From Betaproteobacteria bacterium (GTDB lineage Bacteria; Pseudomonadota; Gammaproteobacteria; Burkholderiales; SG8-39), in NCBI GenBank assembly GCA_029883975.1, contig JAOUIL010000016.1:1-49576 (forward strand): a stretch of DNA of 49,576 nt. Reading direction: 5' to 3'. Within the stretch, counting starts at the first letter, position 1. Each line of letters opens with the position of its first letter. The notes under the pieces were generated by a model. That model was not told where the DNA came from. It did not search any database and worked only from the letters and a program-made list of their open reading frames with translations. A program made the position numbers and the translations under genes. Below, piece after piece: positions 7,160 through 15,588 of the stretch.

Positions 7160-8031
7160 GCGCGCGGCAGCACGGCCTGGCGCTCGCCGTGCTCGCCGCC
7201 ATCAGCCTGGTCTGGGGCTTCAACTGGGTCGTCTTGAAGGTGGGGGTGCGCCACGCCGACCCGTTCGAGTTCCTCGCCTGGCGCTTTGCGCTCGCGGCGG
7301 GCTGCCTGTTCGGCGCGGCCGTGGTGCTGCGCAGGCCGATCCGCCTCACGCATGCGCCGCAGGTGCTCGTCATCGGGCTGCTGCAGACCACGGCCACGTT
7401 CGCGCTCGCCACCTGGGCGCTGAAGAGTGGCGCGGTCGGCAAGACGGCGGTGCTCAACTACACGATGCCGTTCTGGGTCACGCTGTTCGCCTGGCCGCTG
7501 CTCGGCGAGCGCCCGTCGGCCGGCCAGGGCTTGGCGCTCGCCATCGGCCTGGCCGGCCTGCTGCTGCTGATCGGCCCGGGCGCCGCGCCCGGCCTGCCCG
7601 ACCTGCTCGCGCTCGCCTCCGGCGTGGTGTGGGGGCTGGGCGTGATCGCCACCAAGCACCTGCAGACGCGCGCGCGCGTGGACACGCTCTCGCTCATCGC
7701 CTGGCAGGTGCTGTTCGGCGGCGGCGCGCTCGCCGCGCTGGCCCTCGTCGTCCCGGGGGAGCCGGCGCATTGGAACGCCGCGCTCGTGTTCGCGATCGTC
7801 TACAACGGCGTGCTGGTGAGCGCGCTCGGCTGGTTCCTGTGGTTCTGGGCGCTGCAGCGGCTGGACGCGGGCACGGCGAGCTTCGGCATCCTGGCCGTGC
7901 CCGTGCTCGGCGCGCTGTTCAGCGCGGCGCTGCTGGGCGAGCGGCCCAGCGCGCTCGACTGGGCGGGAATGGCGCTGATCGTCGCGGCGCTCGCGCTCGC
8001 GGCCCGCGCCGCGCTGCGCAAGCCATCTTGA
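7156..8031 (+). CDS. EamA/DMT-family transporter, second copy
   Basis: 291 residues from GTG 7156, which overlaps the kinase stop in GTGA and gives a normal N-terminus (ARQHGLALAVLAAISLVWG). Two EamA repeats with about ten hydrophobic segments are visible. VWGFNWVVLKVGVRHADPFEFLAWRF is the typical first-repeat entry, and PLLGERPSAGQGLALAIGLAG and LLGERPSALDWAGMALIV are matching repeat ends. It is only distantly similar to the transporter at 2374-3249, so it is not a recent duplicate. Substrate is unknown. Translational coupling to envZ is unusual for this family and would make its level follow the sensor kinase. Confidence 0.78.
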   Translation: MSARQHGLALAVLAAISLVWGFNWVVLKVGVRHADPFEFLAWRFALAAGCLFGAAVVLRRPIRLTHAPQVLVIGLLQTTATFALATWALKSGAVGKTAVLNYTMPFWVTLFAWPLLGERPSAGQGLALAIGLAGLLLLIGPGAAPGLPDLLALASGVVWGLGVIATKHLQTRARVDTLSLIAWQVLFGGGALAALALVVPGEPAHWNAALVFAIVYNGVLVSALGWFLWFWALQRLDAGTASFGILAVPVLGALFSAALLGERPSALDWAGMALIVAALALAARAALRKPS

Positions 8032-8199
8032 CCGGAGTCAATGCGCCCGCGCTGCGTGTATGTTGCAATGCAACTCAAGAGAGGGAGAGTGGTCAAATAG
8101 TTGCCTTTCTTATAGATAGATAGGTAGCGTAGTTTGATTGCCACTTTAATATTGCGGCGCACCAAACGACCACCTCAACGTACGGCGATGGAGTTACAG
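8032..8199. other. Intergenic stretch, AT-richer than its surroundings
   Basis: 168 bp with clearly lower GC than the flanking genes. It contains the odd palindrome GTTGCAATGCAAC (6-bp arms) at about 8061-8073, a purine run (GAGAGGGAGAG), a short tandem GATA run (ATAGATAGATAGG) and the stretch CTTTAATATT. It probably holds the promoter for the small genes at 8200 and 8434, but no -35/-10 pair with good spacing could be picked with confidence. No RNA gene or terminator was recognised. Confidence 0.35.
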
Positions 8200-8388
8200 A
8201 TGACGATCACGGAACTTGAAACCTTCTACCTCCGACTCGACGCGATGCGGATGACGCCCGCAGACCGAGAGCTCGCCAAGGCCCGTCTGGATCAGGCGGA
8301 GGCCTTCGCCGCGGCGCTCCATGCCGCCTTGTCGTGGCTGCGCAGGCCCGGAGAGGGTCAGCATGTGTTCGGCCATGATCCTCTATGA
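8200..8388 (+). CDS. Small helical protein of unknown function, tandem paralogue A
   Basis: 62 residues. ATG 8200 is chosen because GGAG stands 6 nt upstream; an in-frame ATG at 8188 has no such site. The protein is one predicted amphipathic pair of helices with the core RELAKARLDQAEAFAAALHA and a following LRR. No known family was recognised. The next gene (8434-8637) encodes a clearly similar protein: both share the pattern Y-x-R-x-x-A, then RELA, then QAE-x-FAA and LRR, at nearly the same spacing. Codon use is a little less GC-rich than neighbours. Function is unknown; a small dimerising or partner-binding protein is a guess. Confidence 0.55.
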   Translation: MTITELETFYLRLDAMRMTPADRELAKARLDQAEAFAAALHAALSWLRRPGEGQHVFGHDPL

Positions 8389-8433
8389 CGGATCCGCATG
8401 GCCATGCGCGCGGAGGCGGCCTATCTTAGGGCC

Positions 8434-8637
8434 ATGAAAACCCGACACGAACCTCTGTACGCGCGCGTGGAAGCCTTGCCGCTGCCGCGCGCCGAGCGCG
8501 AACTGGCGATGGCCTGGCTCGCGCAGGCCGAGATGTTCGCCGCGCTCGTCTACGGCGCGACGATGGCGCTGCGCAGGCTCATCCCAGCGCGTAGCGCCCG
8601 AGCACCTCGTAGCTCGGGCCTTCGGCCGACAGCCTAG
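8434..8637 (+). CDS. Small helical protein of unknown function, tandem paralogue B
   Basis: 67 residues from ATG 8434, chosen because the N-terminus then lines up with paralogue A. An in-frame ATG at 8398 is possible and neither start has a well-spaced ribosome site. The core ERELAMAWLAQAEMFAALVY and MALRR matches paralogue A residue for residue in the RELA, QAE and FAA blocks. The last 20 residues (from LIPAR) are read from DNA that is antisense to the 3' end of thpR (overlap 8579-8637), have no counterpart in A, and look like readthrough after loss of an original stop. No family recognised. Confidence 0.5.
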   Translation: MKTRHEPLYARVEALPLPRAERELAMAWLAQAEMFAALVYGATMALRRLIPARSARAPRSSGLRPTA

Positions 8638-9049
8638 AGCCGACCAAGACGAACTCCGGTACCGGCCATTCCAGCGCCGGGACCGGGGGCAACGCGGCCG
8701 GTCGCGCTTTGCGCAGAAGCGTGACGTGCGCGGCGAAGCCGCGCTCCTCCCCGAGCACCTCGGCCAGTGCCGACAGCTCGGCCGGGGTTTCCGCAGGTCC
8801 CACCCAGACAATCCGGTTGTGCACCCAGTAGCGCGCCTGCTCGATGGCGAATGCGCACCCGGGCAGACGCACCGCCGCTGCGGTCGCCCTCGCCTCGTCC
8901 GGATCCGCATCACCGAGAAACGCGAGCGTCAGGTGAATTCTGTCCGGGCGGGTGGCCCGCCCGCCGCAGTCGCGCCGCGCCGCCTGCGCCCAGGCGGAGA
9001 GCGCGCTGGCCACCCCGGCGGGCGGCCAGGAGGCGAAGAACAGCCGCAT
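8579..9049 (-). CDS. thpR: RNA 2',3'-cyclic phosphodiesterase (2'-5' RNA ligase family)
   Basis: 156 residues. The two catalytic H-x-T motifs of the 2H phosphoesterase fold are HLTLAFLG in the first half and HVTLLRKA in the second. The N-terminus MRLFFASWPP is the usual start for ThpR/LigT. The family opens 2',3'-cyclic phosphates and can join or cleave 2'-5' RNA linkages in vitro; its physiological role is unclear. The ATG shares one base with the stop of the upstream PaiB-like gene (TGATG), so they are co-translated. Its 3' end overlaps the convergent small gene at 8434-8637 by 59 bp. Confidence 0.85.
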   Translation of the reverse strand: MRLFFASWPPAGVASALSAWAQAARRDCGGRATRPDRIHLTLAFLGDADPDEARATAAAVRLPGCAFAIEQARYWVHNRIVWVGPAETPAELSALAEVLGEERGFAAHVTLLRKARPAALPPVPALEWPVPEFVLVGSRLSAEGPSYEVLGRYALG

Positions 9050-9666
9050 CAGCGCTCGACCAGGTGCCTGCGCGTCAATGCGGCGAGCGCGTGCAGCGAC
9101 GGATCCGCGGACTTTTCGAGCTCGAGGGCGATCAGCTCCTGCTCGCGCCGCCCGCGGTTCTGCGACAGCTTCCAGCGCGTCTCCAGGCGCGTCACGGCGA
9201 CATCGAACGTGACGATGCCTTCGAGCATCTGCGCGATGTACTCCGCGCGCAGCGCGTCGAATCTCGGCAGCCATTCGGGATCGAGCTCGGCGACCAGCCG
9301 CCGCTGCGCCTCGAGCTTGGCCGCCTTGTCCGTGGTCACCCGCACCTTGCCGTAGGCGTGCACTGCCGCATAGTTCCACGTCGGCACGCGCTCGGTCGCC
9401 TCGTACCAGCGCGGCGAGACGTAGGCATGCGGGCCGGAGAACACGACCAGCACCTCGTCGTCGAAGAATTCCTGCCACTGCGGATTGGGCCTGGCCATGT
9501 GCGAGTGGATCACCAGGCCGCCGTCGCCGTCGGCGACCGTGACCGGCAGGTGCGACGCCGTCGGTGCGCCGCCCGCGGCGGTCACCAGCAGCGCGAAGCT
9601 GTTGGCGCGCATGAACTCCACGAGCTCGCGCCGGTCCTCGACGCGGTTGTACGGCGGCGAATACAT
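9049..9666 (-). CDS. paiB: PaiB-family FMN-binding protein
   Basis: 205 residues. MYSPPYNRVEDRRELVEFM and PTASHLPVTV followed by HMARPNPQW, PHAYVSPRWY and VPTWNYAAVHAYG are the signature blocks of the PaiB family, a split-barrel flavin-binding fold. In Bacillus PaiB is a negative regulator of sporulation and protease genes, but in proteobacteria the function is not established, so a flavin-dependent or heme-related role is equally possible. It is the gene after ispF (2 bp from the ispF stop) and overlaps the thpR start by one base, making a four-gene ispD-ispF-paiB-thpR operon. Confidence 0.82.
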   Translation of the reverse strand: MYSPPYNRVEDRRELVEFMRANSFALLVTAAGGAPTASHLPVTVADGDGGLVIHSHMARPNPQWQEFFDDEVLVVFSGPHAYVSPRWYEATERVPTWNYAAVHAYGKVRVTTDKAAKLEAQRRLVAELDPEWLPRFDALRAEYIAQMLEGIVTFDVAVTRLETRWKLSQNRGRREQELIALELEKSADPSLHALAALTRRHLVER

Positions 9667-9668
9667 GG

Positions 9669-10142
9669 TCAGCCCTTTTCGATGAGCGCCACGGCCGTCG
9701 CGGCGATGCCCTCGCCCCGGCCGGTGAAGCCCAGGCCCTCGGTGGTCGTGGCTTTGAGATTCACCGCCCCCGGGGCGAGCCCCAGGTCGGCGGCGATGTT
9801 GGCGATCATGGCCGCGAAGTGCGGCGCGAGGCGCGGCGCCTGCGCGACCACCGTGGCGTCCACGTTGACCACGCGCCAGCCGGCGGCGGCGAGCTTGGCC
9901 GCGACGTCGCGCAGCAGGCGCCGGCTGTCGATCTCGGCGAATTGCGCGTCGGTGTCGGGATAGTGCCGGCCGATGTCCCCCAGGCCCGCGGCGCCGAGCA
10001 GCGCGTCGCACAGCGCGTGCAGCAGCACGTCGGCGTCCGAATGTCCTTCGAGCCCGAGGTGATGCGGGATGTGCACGCCGCCCAGCACGAGCCTGCGGCC
10101 CGGCACCAGCGCGTGCACGTCGAATCCCTGGCCGATCCTCAT
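9669..10142 (-). CDS. ispF: 2-C-methyl-D-erythritol 2,4-cyclodiphosphate synthase
   Basis: 157 residues, normal length. [12 protein letters not shown] contains the metal-binding Asp and His (D-x-H), [20 protein letters not shown] is the substrate/zinc block, and the C-terminus [16 protein letters not shown] is diagnostic. The enzyme makes MEcPP in the methylerythritol phosphate (non-mevalonate) isoprenoid pathway as a trimer in the cytoplasm. The start overlaps the ispD stop by 4 nt (ATGA), so both steps are translationally coupled; ispDF adjacency is common in proteobacteria. Confidence 0.95.
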   Translation of the reverse strand: MRIGQGFDVHALVPGRRLVLGGVHIPHHLGLEGHSDADVLLHALCDALLGAAGLGDIGRHYPDTDAQFAEIDSRRLLRDVAAKLAAAGWRVVNVDATVVAQAPRLAPHFAAMIANIAADLGLAPGAVNLKATTTEGLGFTGRGEGIAATAVALIEKG

Positions 10143-10834
10143 GCGCGCCTCGCCAGGATCGACTCGGCGATCGCCACGTCTTCTGCGTAGGTCACCTTCA
10201 GGTTCTCGCGGCTGCCCAGCACCAGCCGCGGCCGCAGGCCCATCGCCTCGACCGCGCCCGACTCGTCGGTGACCGTCACCGGCGCCTTGCCGAGCGCCTC
10301 GGCGAGCAGTCCGGCGCGGAACATCTGTGGCGTCTGCGCCAGCCACAGCTGCGCGCGATCGTCGGTACCGGCGACGCGCTGCGCGCCGGCTTCGTCCTTC
10401 GCCACGCGCTTGACAGTCTCGGCCACCGGCATGGCGAGGATGCCGCCGATCTGGTCGTCGCGGCACTCCGCGACCAGGCGCTCGAGGTCGGCCGCCGGCA
10501 GGCAGGGGCGCGCGGCGTCGTGCACCAGAACCCAATCGTCAGCGTGCACCGCAGCCATCGCCGCCACGAGCCCGTTGAAGACCGAGTCGCGCCGCGACTC
10601 GCCGCCGCAGTACAGCGGCTCCAGACGCCCGGCGAACGCGCTCCAGTCGCAGCTCTTGAACGCCGTGTCGCCCGGCGCGAGCACCACGAACACCGTCTCG
10701 ACCGGCGGCCGGCACACTGCGGCGACCGCGTGCCAGAGCATCGGCCTGCCTGCGAGCGTCGCGTACTGCTTGGGCAGCGCGCGCGCTGCGCGGCTGCCGC
10801 TGCCCGCGGCAGGAATCAGTGCAACGCAAGTCAA
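10139..10834 (-). CDS. ispD: 2-C-methyl-D-erythritol 4-phosphate cytidylyltransferase
   Basis: 231 residues. The CTP-binding start is [20 protein letters not shown], followed by [11 protein letters not shown] and a C-terminal [14 protein letters not shown], all standard IspD. It transfers CMP from CTP to MEP, two steps before IspF. The start codon is TTG at 10834: a GAGG ribosome site stands 8 nt upstream and the nearby ATG is out of frame. The gene diverges from mfd, with 31 bp between start codons. Confidence 0.93.
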   Translation of the reverse strand: MTCVALIPAAGSGSRAARALPKQYATLAGRPMLWHAVAAVCRPPVETVFVVLAPGDTAFKSCDWSAFAGRLEPLYCGGESRRDSVFNGLVAAMAAVHADDWVLVHDAARPCLPAADLERLVAECRDDQIGGILAMPVAETVKRVAKDEAGAQRVAGTDDRAQLWLAQTPQMFRAGLLAEALGKAPVTVTDESGAVEAMGLRPRLVLGSRENLKVTYAEDVAIAESILARRA

Positions 10835-10861
10835 AGTAAAAACCTCATGAATTCAAGCAAG

Positions 10862-10867
10862 TATAAT
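10862..10867 (+). promoter_or_regulatory. Possible -10 element (TATAAT) overlapping the mfd start
   Basis: A perfect TATAAT stands at 10862-10867 and overlaps the first mfd ATG (10866). If it is used, transcription would begin near 10874, after that ATG, and translation would have to begin at the in-frame ATG at 10878 on a nearly leaderless message. No convincing -35 was found and the match may be chance. Confidence 0.25.
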
Positions 10868-13800
10868 GACAATCCAAATGCTGCGCGACCCGCATCCCGG
10901 GGACCCGCGCCCGGCGGGACTCGCGGGCTCGGCGGACGCGCTCGCCCTTTGCCGCCTGGCCGACGCGCACGCGCCTCTCGCCGTGATCACCGCGACGGCG
11001 CGTGACGCGCAGCGCCTGCTCGAAGAAGTCTCGTGGTTCGCGCCGCGACTGCGCGCCTGCCTGCTGCCCGACTGGGAGACGCTGCCCTACGACGCGTTCT
11101 CGCCGCACCAGGATCTGGTCTCCGAGCGGCTGGCGACGCTGTATCGCATCCAGCGCGGCGACTTCGACCTCGCCCTCGTGCCCGCGCAGACCGCGCTGGT
11201 GCGCCTGTGTCCGCCCTCCTACCTCGCCGCGCGCACGTTCTTTCTCGCGCAGGGCGAGCGGCTGGACGCCGAGGCGCTGCGCGCCCAGCTCGCCACCGCG
11301 GGCTACCAGCACGTCACGCAGGTGGTGGCGCCGGGCGAGTTCTGCTTTCGCGGCGGGCTGATCGACCTGTTCCCTACGGGGAGCCAGCTGCCCTACCGCT
11401 TCGATCTGGACGACGACCTGATCGAGGCGATCCGCACCTTCGACGTGGATACGCAGCGCACGCTCTATCCGGTGAAGGAGGTGCGCATGCTGCCGGCGCG
11501 CGAGTTTCCGCTCGACGACGCGGGACGCGCGCGCTTCCGCAGCCGCTGGCGCGAGATGTTCGAGGGCGATCCTTCGAAGAAGGGCGTGTACCGCGATGTC
11601 TCGGCCGGCATCCCCGCGGGCGGCGTCGAGTACTACCTGCCGCTGTTCTTCGAGCAGGCGGCGACGCTGTTCGACTACCTGCCGCCGCAGGCCGCGCTCG
11701 CGCGCCTCGGCGACGTCCCCGCGGCAGTGGACGCCTTCTGGCGCGACGCGAGCTCGCGCTACCGGCTGCTCGGCGGCGACGCCGCGCGGCCGCTGCTGCC
11801 GCCGGAGCACATCTTCGTGCCGGCGGAGGAATTCCACGTCGCCGCGCGCGCGCTGCGCCGCGTGGCGGCCGAGGACGACCTGGCGAGCGCGTCGCTGCCG
11901 GCGCTCGCCGTGGAGCGGCGCGCGCAGGACCCGCTGGCCATGTTCAGGCGCTTCCTGGGCGAGTGCGGCCTGCGCGTGCTGGTGGCCGCGGAGTCACCGG
12001 GCCGGCGCGAGACCATGCTCGCCTACTTCGCCGAGTACGGCCTCGCGCCCGAGCCGGTCGCCGACTTCGCGGCGTGGTCGCAAGGCGGGCAGGCCTTCGG
12101 CCTTACCGTGGCGCCGCTCGCGGAAGGCTTCGCCCTGCCCGCCGAAGGCTGGTGCGTGGTCACGGAGGCGGAGCTGTATGCGGGCACCGTGCGCCGGCGC
12201 GCGCGCGGCGCGCGCAAGGAAAGCTCGGTCGAGGGGATGCTGCGCGACCTGTCCGAGCTGCGCATCGGCGACCCGGTGGTACACGCGCAGCACGGCATCG
12301 GGCGATACCACGGCCTGGTGAGCCTCGATCTGGGCGAGGGACCGACCGAGTTCCTGCACCTGCAGTACGAGGGCGGCGACAAGCTGTACGTGCCTGTCTC
12401 GCAGCTCGCCGTCATCTCGCGCTATTCGGGAGCGCAGGCCGAGGCCGCGCCGCTGCACAAGCTGGGCAGCGGCCAGTGGGACAAGGCGAAGGCGCGCGCC
12501 GCGAAGCAGGTGCGCGATACCGCCGCCGAGCTGCTCGCGCTCTACGCGAAGCGCGCGGCGCGCGAGGGCCATGCGTTCCGCGTGCAGGCGCACGATCTCG
12601 ACGCGTTCGCCGACGGTTTCGGCTTCGAGGAGACGCCCGACCAGGCGGCCGCCATCCAGGCGGTGGTCCAGGACATGACCGCGGGCAAGCCGATGGATCG
12701 CCTGATCTGCGGCGACGTCGGCTTCGGCAAGACCGAGGTGGCGCTGCGCGCCGCGTTCGTCGCGGTCGCCGACCGCAAGCAGGTGGCGCTCCTCTGCCCG
12801 ACGACGCTGCTCGCCGAGCAGCACTTCCAGACCTTCAGCGACCGCTTTGCCGACTGGCCGGTCAAGCTCGCCGAGCTGTCGCGCTTCCGCACGGCGAAGG
12901 AAGCCGCCGCGACGCTCAAGGCGCTCGCCGCGGGCGAGGTGGACATCGTCATCGGCACGCACAAGCTGCTGTCGCGCGACGTGAAGTTCGCGCGCCTGGG
13001 ACTGGCCATCGTCGACGAGGAGCACCGCTTCGGCGTGCGCCAGAAGGAGGCGTTGAAGGCGCTGCGCGCCGAGGTCGACGTGCTGACGCTCACCGCCACG
13101 CCCATTCCGCGCACGCTCGCCCTGTCGCTGGAGGGGCTGCGCGAATTCTCGGTCATCGCCACCGCCCCGGAGAAGCGCCTCGCCATCAAGACCTTCGCCG
13201 CGCCCTGGTCCGAGGGGCTGGTGCGCGAGGCGGCGCTGCGCGAGCTGCGGCGCGGCGGGCAGATGTACTTCCTGCACAACGAGGTGGATACCATCGGCCA
13301 GATGCGCGAGCGCCTGGCGCGGCTGCTGCCCGAGGCGCGCATGGCCGTGGCGCACGGGCAGATGCGCGAGCGCGAGCTGGAGCGCGTGATGCGCGACTTC
13401 TACGCCCAGCGCTTCAACCTGCTGCTGTGCACGACGATCATCGAGACCGGCATCGACGTCCCGACCGCCAACACCATCGTCATCCACCGCGCGGACCGCT
13501 TCGGCCTCGCGCAGCTGCACCAGCTGCGCGGGCGCGTCGGGCGCTCGCACCACCAGGCCTACGCCTACCTGCTCACGCCGCCCGAGGAGGCGCTCTCGGC
13601 CAACGCCAAGAAGCGGCTGGAGGCCATCCAGATGATGGAGGAGCTCGGCTCGGGCTTCTACCTCGCCATGCACGACCTCGAGATCCGCGGCGCGGGCGAG
13701 GTGCTGGGCGAGTCGCAGTCGGGCGAGATCCAGGAAGTGGGCTTCAACCTCTACGCGCAGATGCTGGAGCGCGCCGTGCGCGCGCTCAGGTCGGGCCGCC

Positions 13801-14261
13801 ACGTCGACCTCGAGCAGCCGCTCGACGTCGCCACCGAGATCAACCTGCACGCGCCGGCGCTGCTGCCGGAAGGCTACTGCAGCGACGTGCACGAGCGGCT
13901 GACGCTGTACAAGCGCATGGCGAACTGCGAGTCGCGCGACGCGCTGGACGCGCTGCGCGAGGAACTGGTCGATCGCTTCGGCACGCTGCCCGAGCCGGCG
14001 CAGGCGCTGCTCGAATGCCACGCGCTGCGCATCGCGGCGCGCCCGCTGGGCGTGGCACGGATCGATGCCACGCACGAGGCGGCGCTGCTGCAGTTCGTGC
14101 CCAAGCCGCCGGTCGACGGCGCCCGCGTCATCGCGCTGGTGCAGCGGCGCGGCGACCTGCGCGTCTCCGGGCCGGAGAAGCTGCGGCTGACAGCGAAGAT
14201 GCCCGCTTGGCAGGACCGCGCGCGCGCCGTGAAGCAGATCCTGGGAGAGCTCGCCGCATGA
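10866..14261 (+). CDS. mfd: Transcription-repair coupling factor Mfd
   Basis: 1131 residues, normal size. In order: the N-terminal UvrB-like/UvrA-binding region (SWFAPRLRACLLPDWETLPYD, PGEFCFRGGLIDLFP), the RNA-polymerase-interacting CarD-like domain at about 463-530 (RIGDPVVHAQHGIGRYHGL), and the RecG-like translocase with Walker A GDVGFGKTE at 616-624 and DEEHRFGVRQKE as the DEAH-like box. Helicase motif III (LTATPIPRTL), motifs IV-VI (IETGIDVPTAN, QLRGRVGRS) and the C-terminal TRCF domain follow. Mfd displaces stalled RNA polymerase and recruits UvrA. The start may be ATG 10866 or ATG 10878; neither has a clear ribosome site. The stop overlaps serB by 4 nt. Confidence 0.95.
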   Translation: MTIQMLRDPHPGDPRPAGLAGSADALALCRLADAHAPLAVITATARDAQRLLEEVSWFAPRLRACLLPDWETLPYDAFSPHQDLVSERLATLYRIQRGDFDLALVPAQTALVRLCPPSYLAARTFFLAQGERLDAEALRAQLATAGYQHVTQVVAPGEFCFRGGLIDLFPTGSQLPYRFDLDDDLIEAIRTFDVDTQRTLYPVKEVRMLPAREFPLDDAGRARFRSRWREMFEGDPSKKGVYRDVSAGIPAGGVEYYLPLFFEQAATLFDYLPPQAALARLGDVPAAVDAFWRDASSRYRLLGGDAARPLLPPEHIFVPAEEFHVAARALRRVAAEDDLASASLPALAVERRAQDPLAMFRRFLGECGLRVLVAAESPGRRETMLAYFAEYGLAPEPVADFAAWSQGGQAFGLTVAPLAEGFALPAEGWCVVTEAELYAGTVRRRARGARKESSVEGMLRDLSELRIGDPVVHAQHGIGRYHGLVSLDLGEGPTEFLHLQYEGGDKLYVPVSQLAVISRYSGAQAEAAPLHKLGSGQWDKAKARAAKQVRDTAAELLALYAKRAAREGHAFRVQAHDLDAFADGFGFEETPDQAAAIQAVVQDMTAGKPMDRLICGDVGFGKTEVALRAAFVAVADRKQVALLCPTTLLAEQHFQTFSDRFADWPVKLAELSRFRTAKEAAATLKALAAGEVDIVIGTHKLLSRDVKFARLGLAIVDEEHRFGVRQKEALKALRAEVDVLTLTATPIPRTLALSLEGLREFSVIATAPEKRLAIKTFAAPWSEGLVREAALRELRRGGQMYFLHNEVDTIGQMRERLARLLPEARMAVAHGQMRERELERVMRDFYAQRFNLLLCTTIIETGIDVPTANTIVIHRADRFGLAQLHQLRGRVGRSHHQAYAYLLTPPEEALSANAKKRLEAIQMMEELGSGFYLAMHDLEIRGAGEVLGESQSGEIQEVGFNLYAQMLERAVRALRSGRHVDLEQPLDVATEINLHAPALLPEGYCSDVHERLTLYKRMANCESRDALDALREELVDRFGTLPEPAQALLECHALRIAARPLGVARIDATHEAALLQFVPKPPVDGARVIALVQRRGDLRVSGPEKLRLTAKMPAWQDRARAVKQILGELAA

Positions 14262-15088
14262 ACCTCGTCGTGCAGGGCGCGCAGGCGCAAGCGGCGCACG
14301 CCGCGGAGATCGCGCGGCTCGCAGGGGCGCGCGAGGCGGAGCAGATCGCGGCCAAGGCGTTCCGCTTGCGCGGCGCCCAGGACAACCCGGCAGTGCGCGA
14401 GCGCTGCCGCGAGCTCGGGCTGGACTGCGCCGTCGTCGCCGCGGGCCGGCGCCTGGCCGACCTGAAACTCCTCGCCATGGACATGGACTCGACGCTCATC
14501 ACCATAGAGTGCATCGACGAGCTTGGCGACATGCTCGGCCGGAAGGCCGAGATCTCGGCGATCACCGCGCGCGCCATGCGCGGGCAGATCGACTATCCCG
14601 AGAGCCTGCGCCAGCGCGTCGCCCTGCTCGCCGGCCTGCACCTCGAGGCGCTCGAGCAGGTCTACCGCGAGCGGCTGCGCCTGTCGCCCGGCGCCGAGGC
14701 CCTGGTCGCGGCATGCAGGCGCCATGGCGTGAAGCTGCTGCTCGTCTCGGGCGGCTTCAGCTTCTTCACCGACCGGCTCAAGCAGCGCCTCGGCCTGGAC
14801 TACACCATCGCCAACGCGCTCGAGCTGGACGGCGACCGGCTGACGGGCGGTCTCGTCGGGCGCATCGTGGACGCCGACGCCAAGGCGGCGCGCTTTCGCG
14901 AGGTGGCGCATGCGCTCGGCGCGGCGCGCGAGCAGACGGTGGCCATCGGCGACGGCGCCAACGACCTGAAGATGATGGCCGAGGCAGGCCTGTCGGTGGC
15001 CTACCGCGCGAAGCCGGTGGTGAAGGCGCAAGCCCATTGCGCGCTGGACTTCTCGGGGCTGGACGGCGTGCTCCACCTTTTCGAATGA
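14258..15088 (+). CDS. serB: Phosphoserine phosphatase
   Basis: 276 residues. The HAD catalytic motif is MDMDSTLITIECIDELGD with nucleophile D75 and acid/base D77. Motif II is LLVSGGFSFFTDRL, and motif III/IV is VAIGDGANDLKMMAEAGLSVAYRAKP. It dephosphorylates phosphoserine in the last step of serine synthesis. The N-terminal 70 residues are shorter than the E. coli regulatory region and form a small domain of their own. It overlaps mfd by ATGA, a pairing that makes a metabolic enzyme co-translated with a repair factor, and overlaps the next lipoprotein gene by ATGA as well. Confidence 0.93.
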   Translation: MNLVVQGAQAQAAHAAEIARLAGAREAEQIAAKAFRLRGAQDNPAVRERCRELGLDCAVVAAGRRLADLKLLAMDMDSTLITIECIDELGDMLGRKAEISAITARAMRGQIDYPESLRQRVALLAGLHLEALEQVYRERLRLSPGAEALVAACRRHGVKLLLVSGGFSFFTDRLKQRLGLDYTIANALELDGDRLTGGLVGRIVDADAKAARFREVAHALGAAREQTVAIGDGANDLKMMAEAGLSVAYRAKPVVKAQAHCALDFSGLDGVLHLFE

Positions 15089-15474
15089 AGCGCGCCCTGC
15101 CCGCGCTGCTCGTGCTCGGCGGCTGCGCGTCCGCGCCGCCGGACGCGGCGCGCGTCGCGGCCTTCTCGGCAAACGCCCAGTTCTGCGGCCAGTCCGGCAC
15201 GCCGATCTGCGAAGCGCGGCTGAACGGCATCGACGGCCGGCCGGTGCTGTCGGGCGATGCTGTGAGCGTGGCGCCGGGCCGGCGGCGCCTCGGCGTGCAC
15301 TGCCGGATGAACCTCAGCATCATGATCGGCGATGCGCAAAGCTTCCAGCGCGAGCTGACGGTCGAGCTCGCACCGTCAGCGCGCTACCGCATCGAGGCGA
15401 GCATGTCTCCGCGCCCCTGCAGCGTCGCGCTGATCGACGCCGCCACCGGCCGGATCGTGTCGACTTCCGATTAG
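15085..15474 (+). CDS. Small putative lipoprotein
   Basis: 129 residues. MKRALPALLVLGGC is a compact lipoprotein signal with lipobox VLGGC, so residue C14 would carry the lipid. The mature region has four further cysteines (FCGQ, ICEA, HCRM and PCSV), compatible with two disulfides in the periplasm. The pattern of alternating hydrophobics (RRRLGVHCRM, TVELAPSARYRIEA) suggests a beta-sandwich. I do not recognise the family. The start overlaps the serB stop by 4 nt, so it is the third gene of mfd-serB-lipoprotein. Confidence 0.7.
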   Translation: MKRALPALLVLGGCASAPPDAARVAAFSANAQFCGQSGTPICEARLNGIDGRPVLSGDAVSVAPGRRRLGVHCRMNLSIMIGDAQSFQRELTVELAPSARYRIEASMSPRPCSVALIDAATGRIVSTSD

Positions 15475-15588
15475 CATGCGTTGCGCGCCCGGCCCGCTCG
15501 CTGACGGATACCGCACGCATGCCGCAAGCTGCCGTGCAGCGCCAGGCGAAGTCATGCAGTGCAACGCAATCCTGCTGGAGCCGTTGCC

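Noticed and set aside
8099-8135. GATA tandem run as a microsatellite or binding array
   Set aside because: Only about three units; too short to support a repeat call.
11033-14257. Long plus-strand frame running through mfd in another phase
   Set aside because: Arg/Ala/Pro-rich translation typical of a high-GC shadow frame; mfd in the other frame has all its domains. Only its end (serB) is real.
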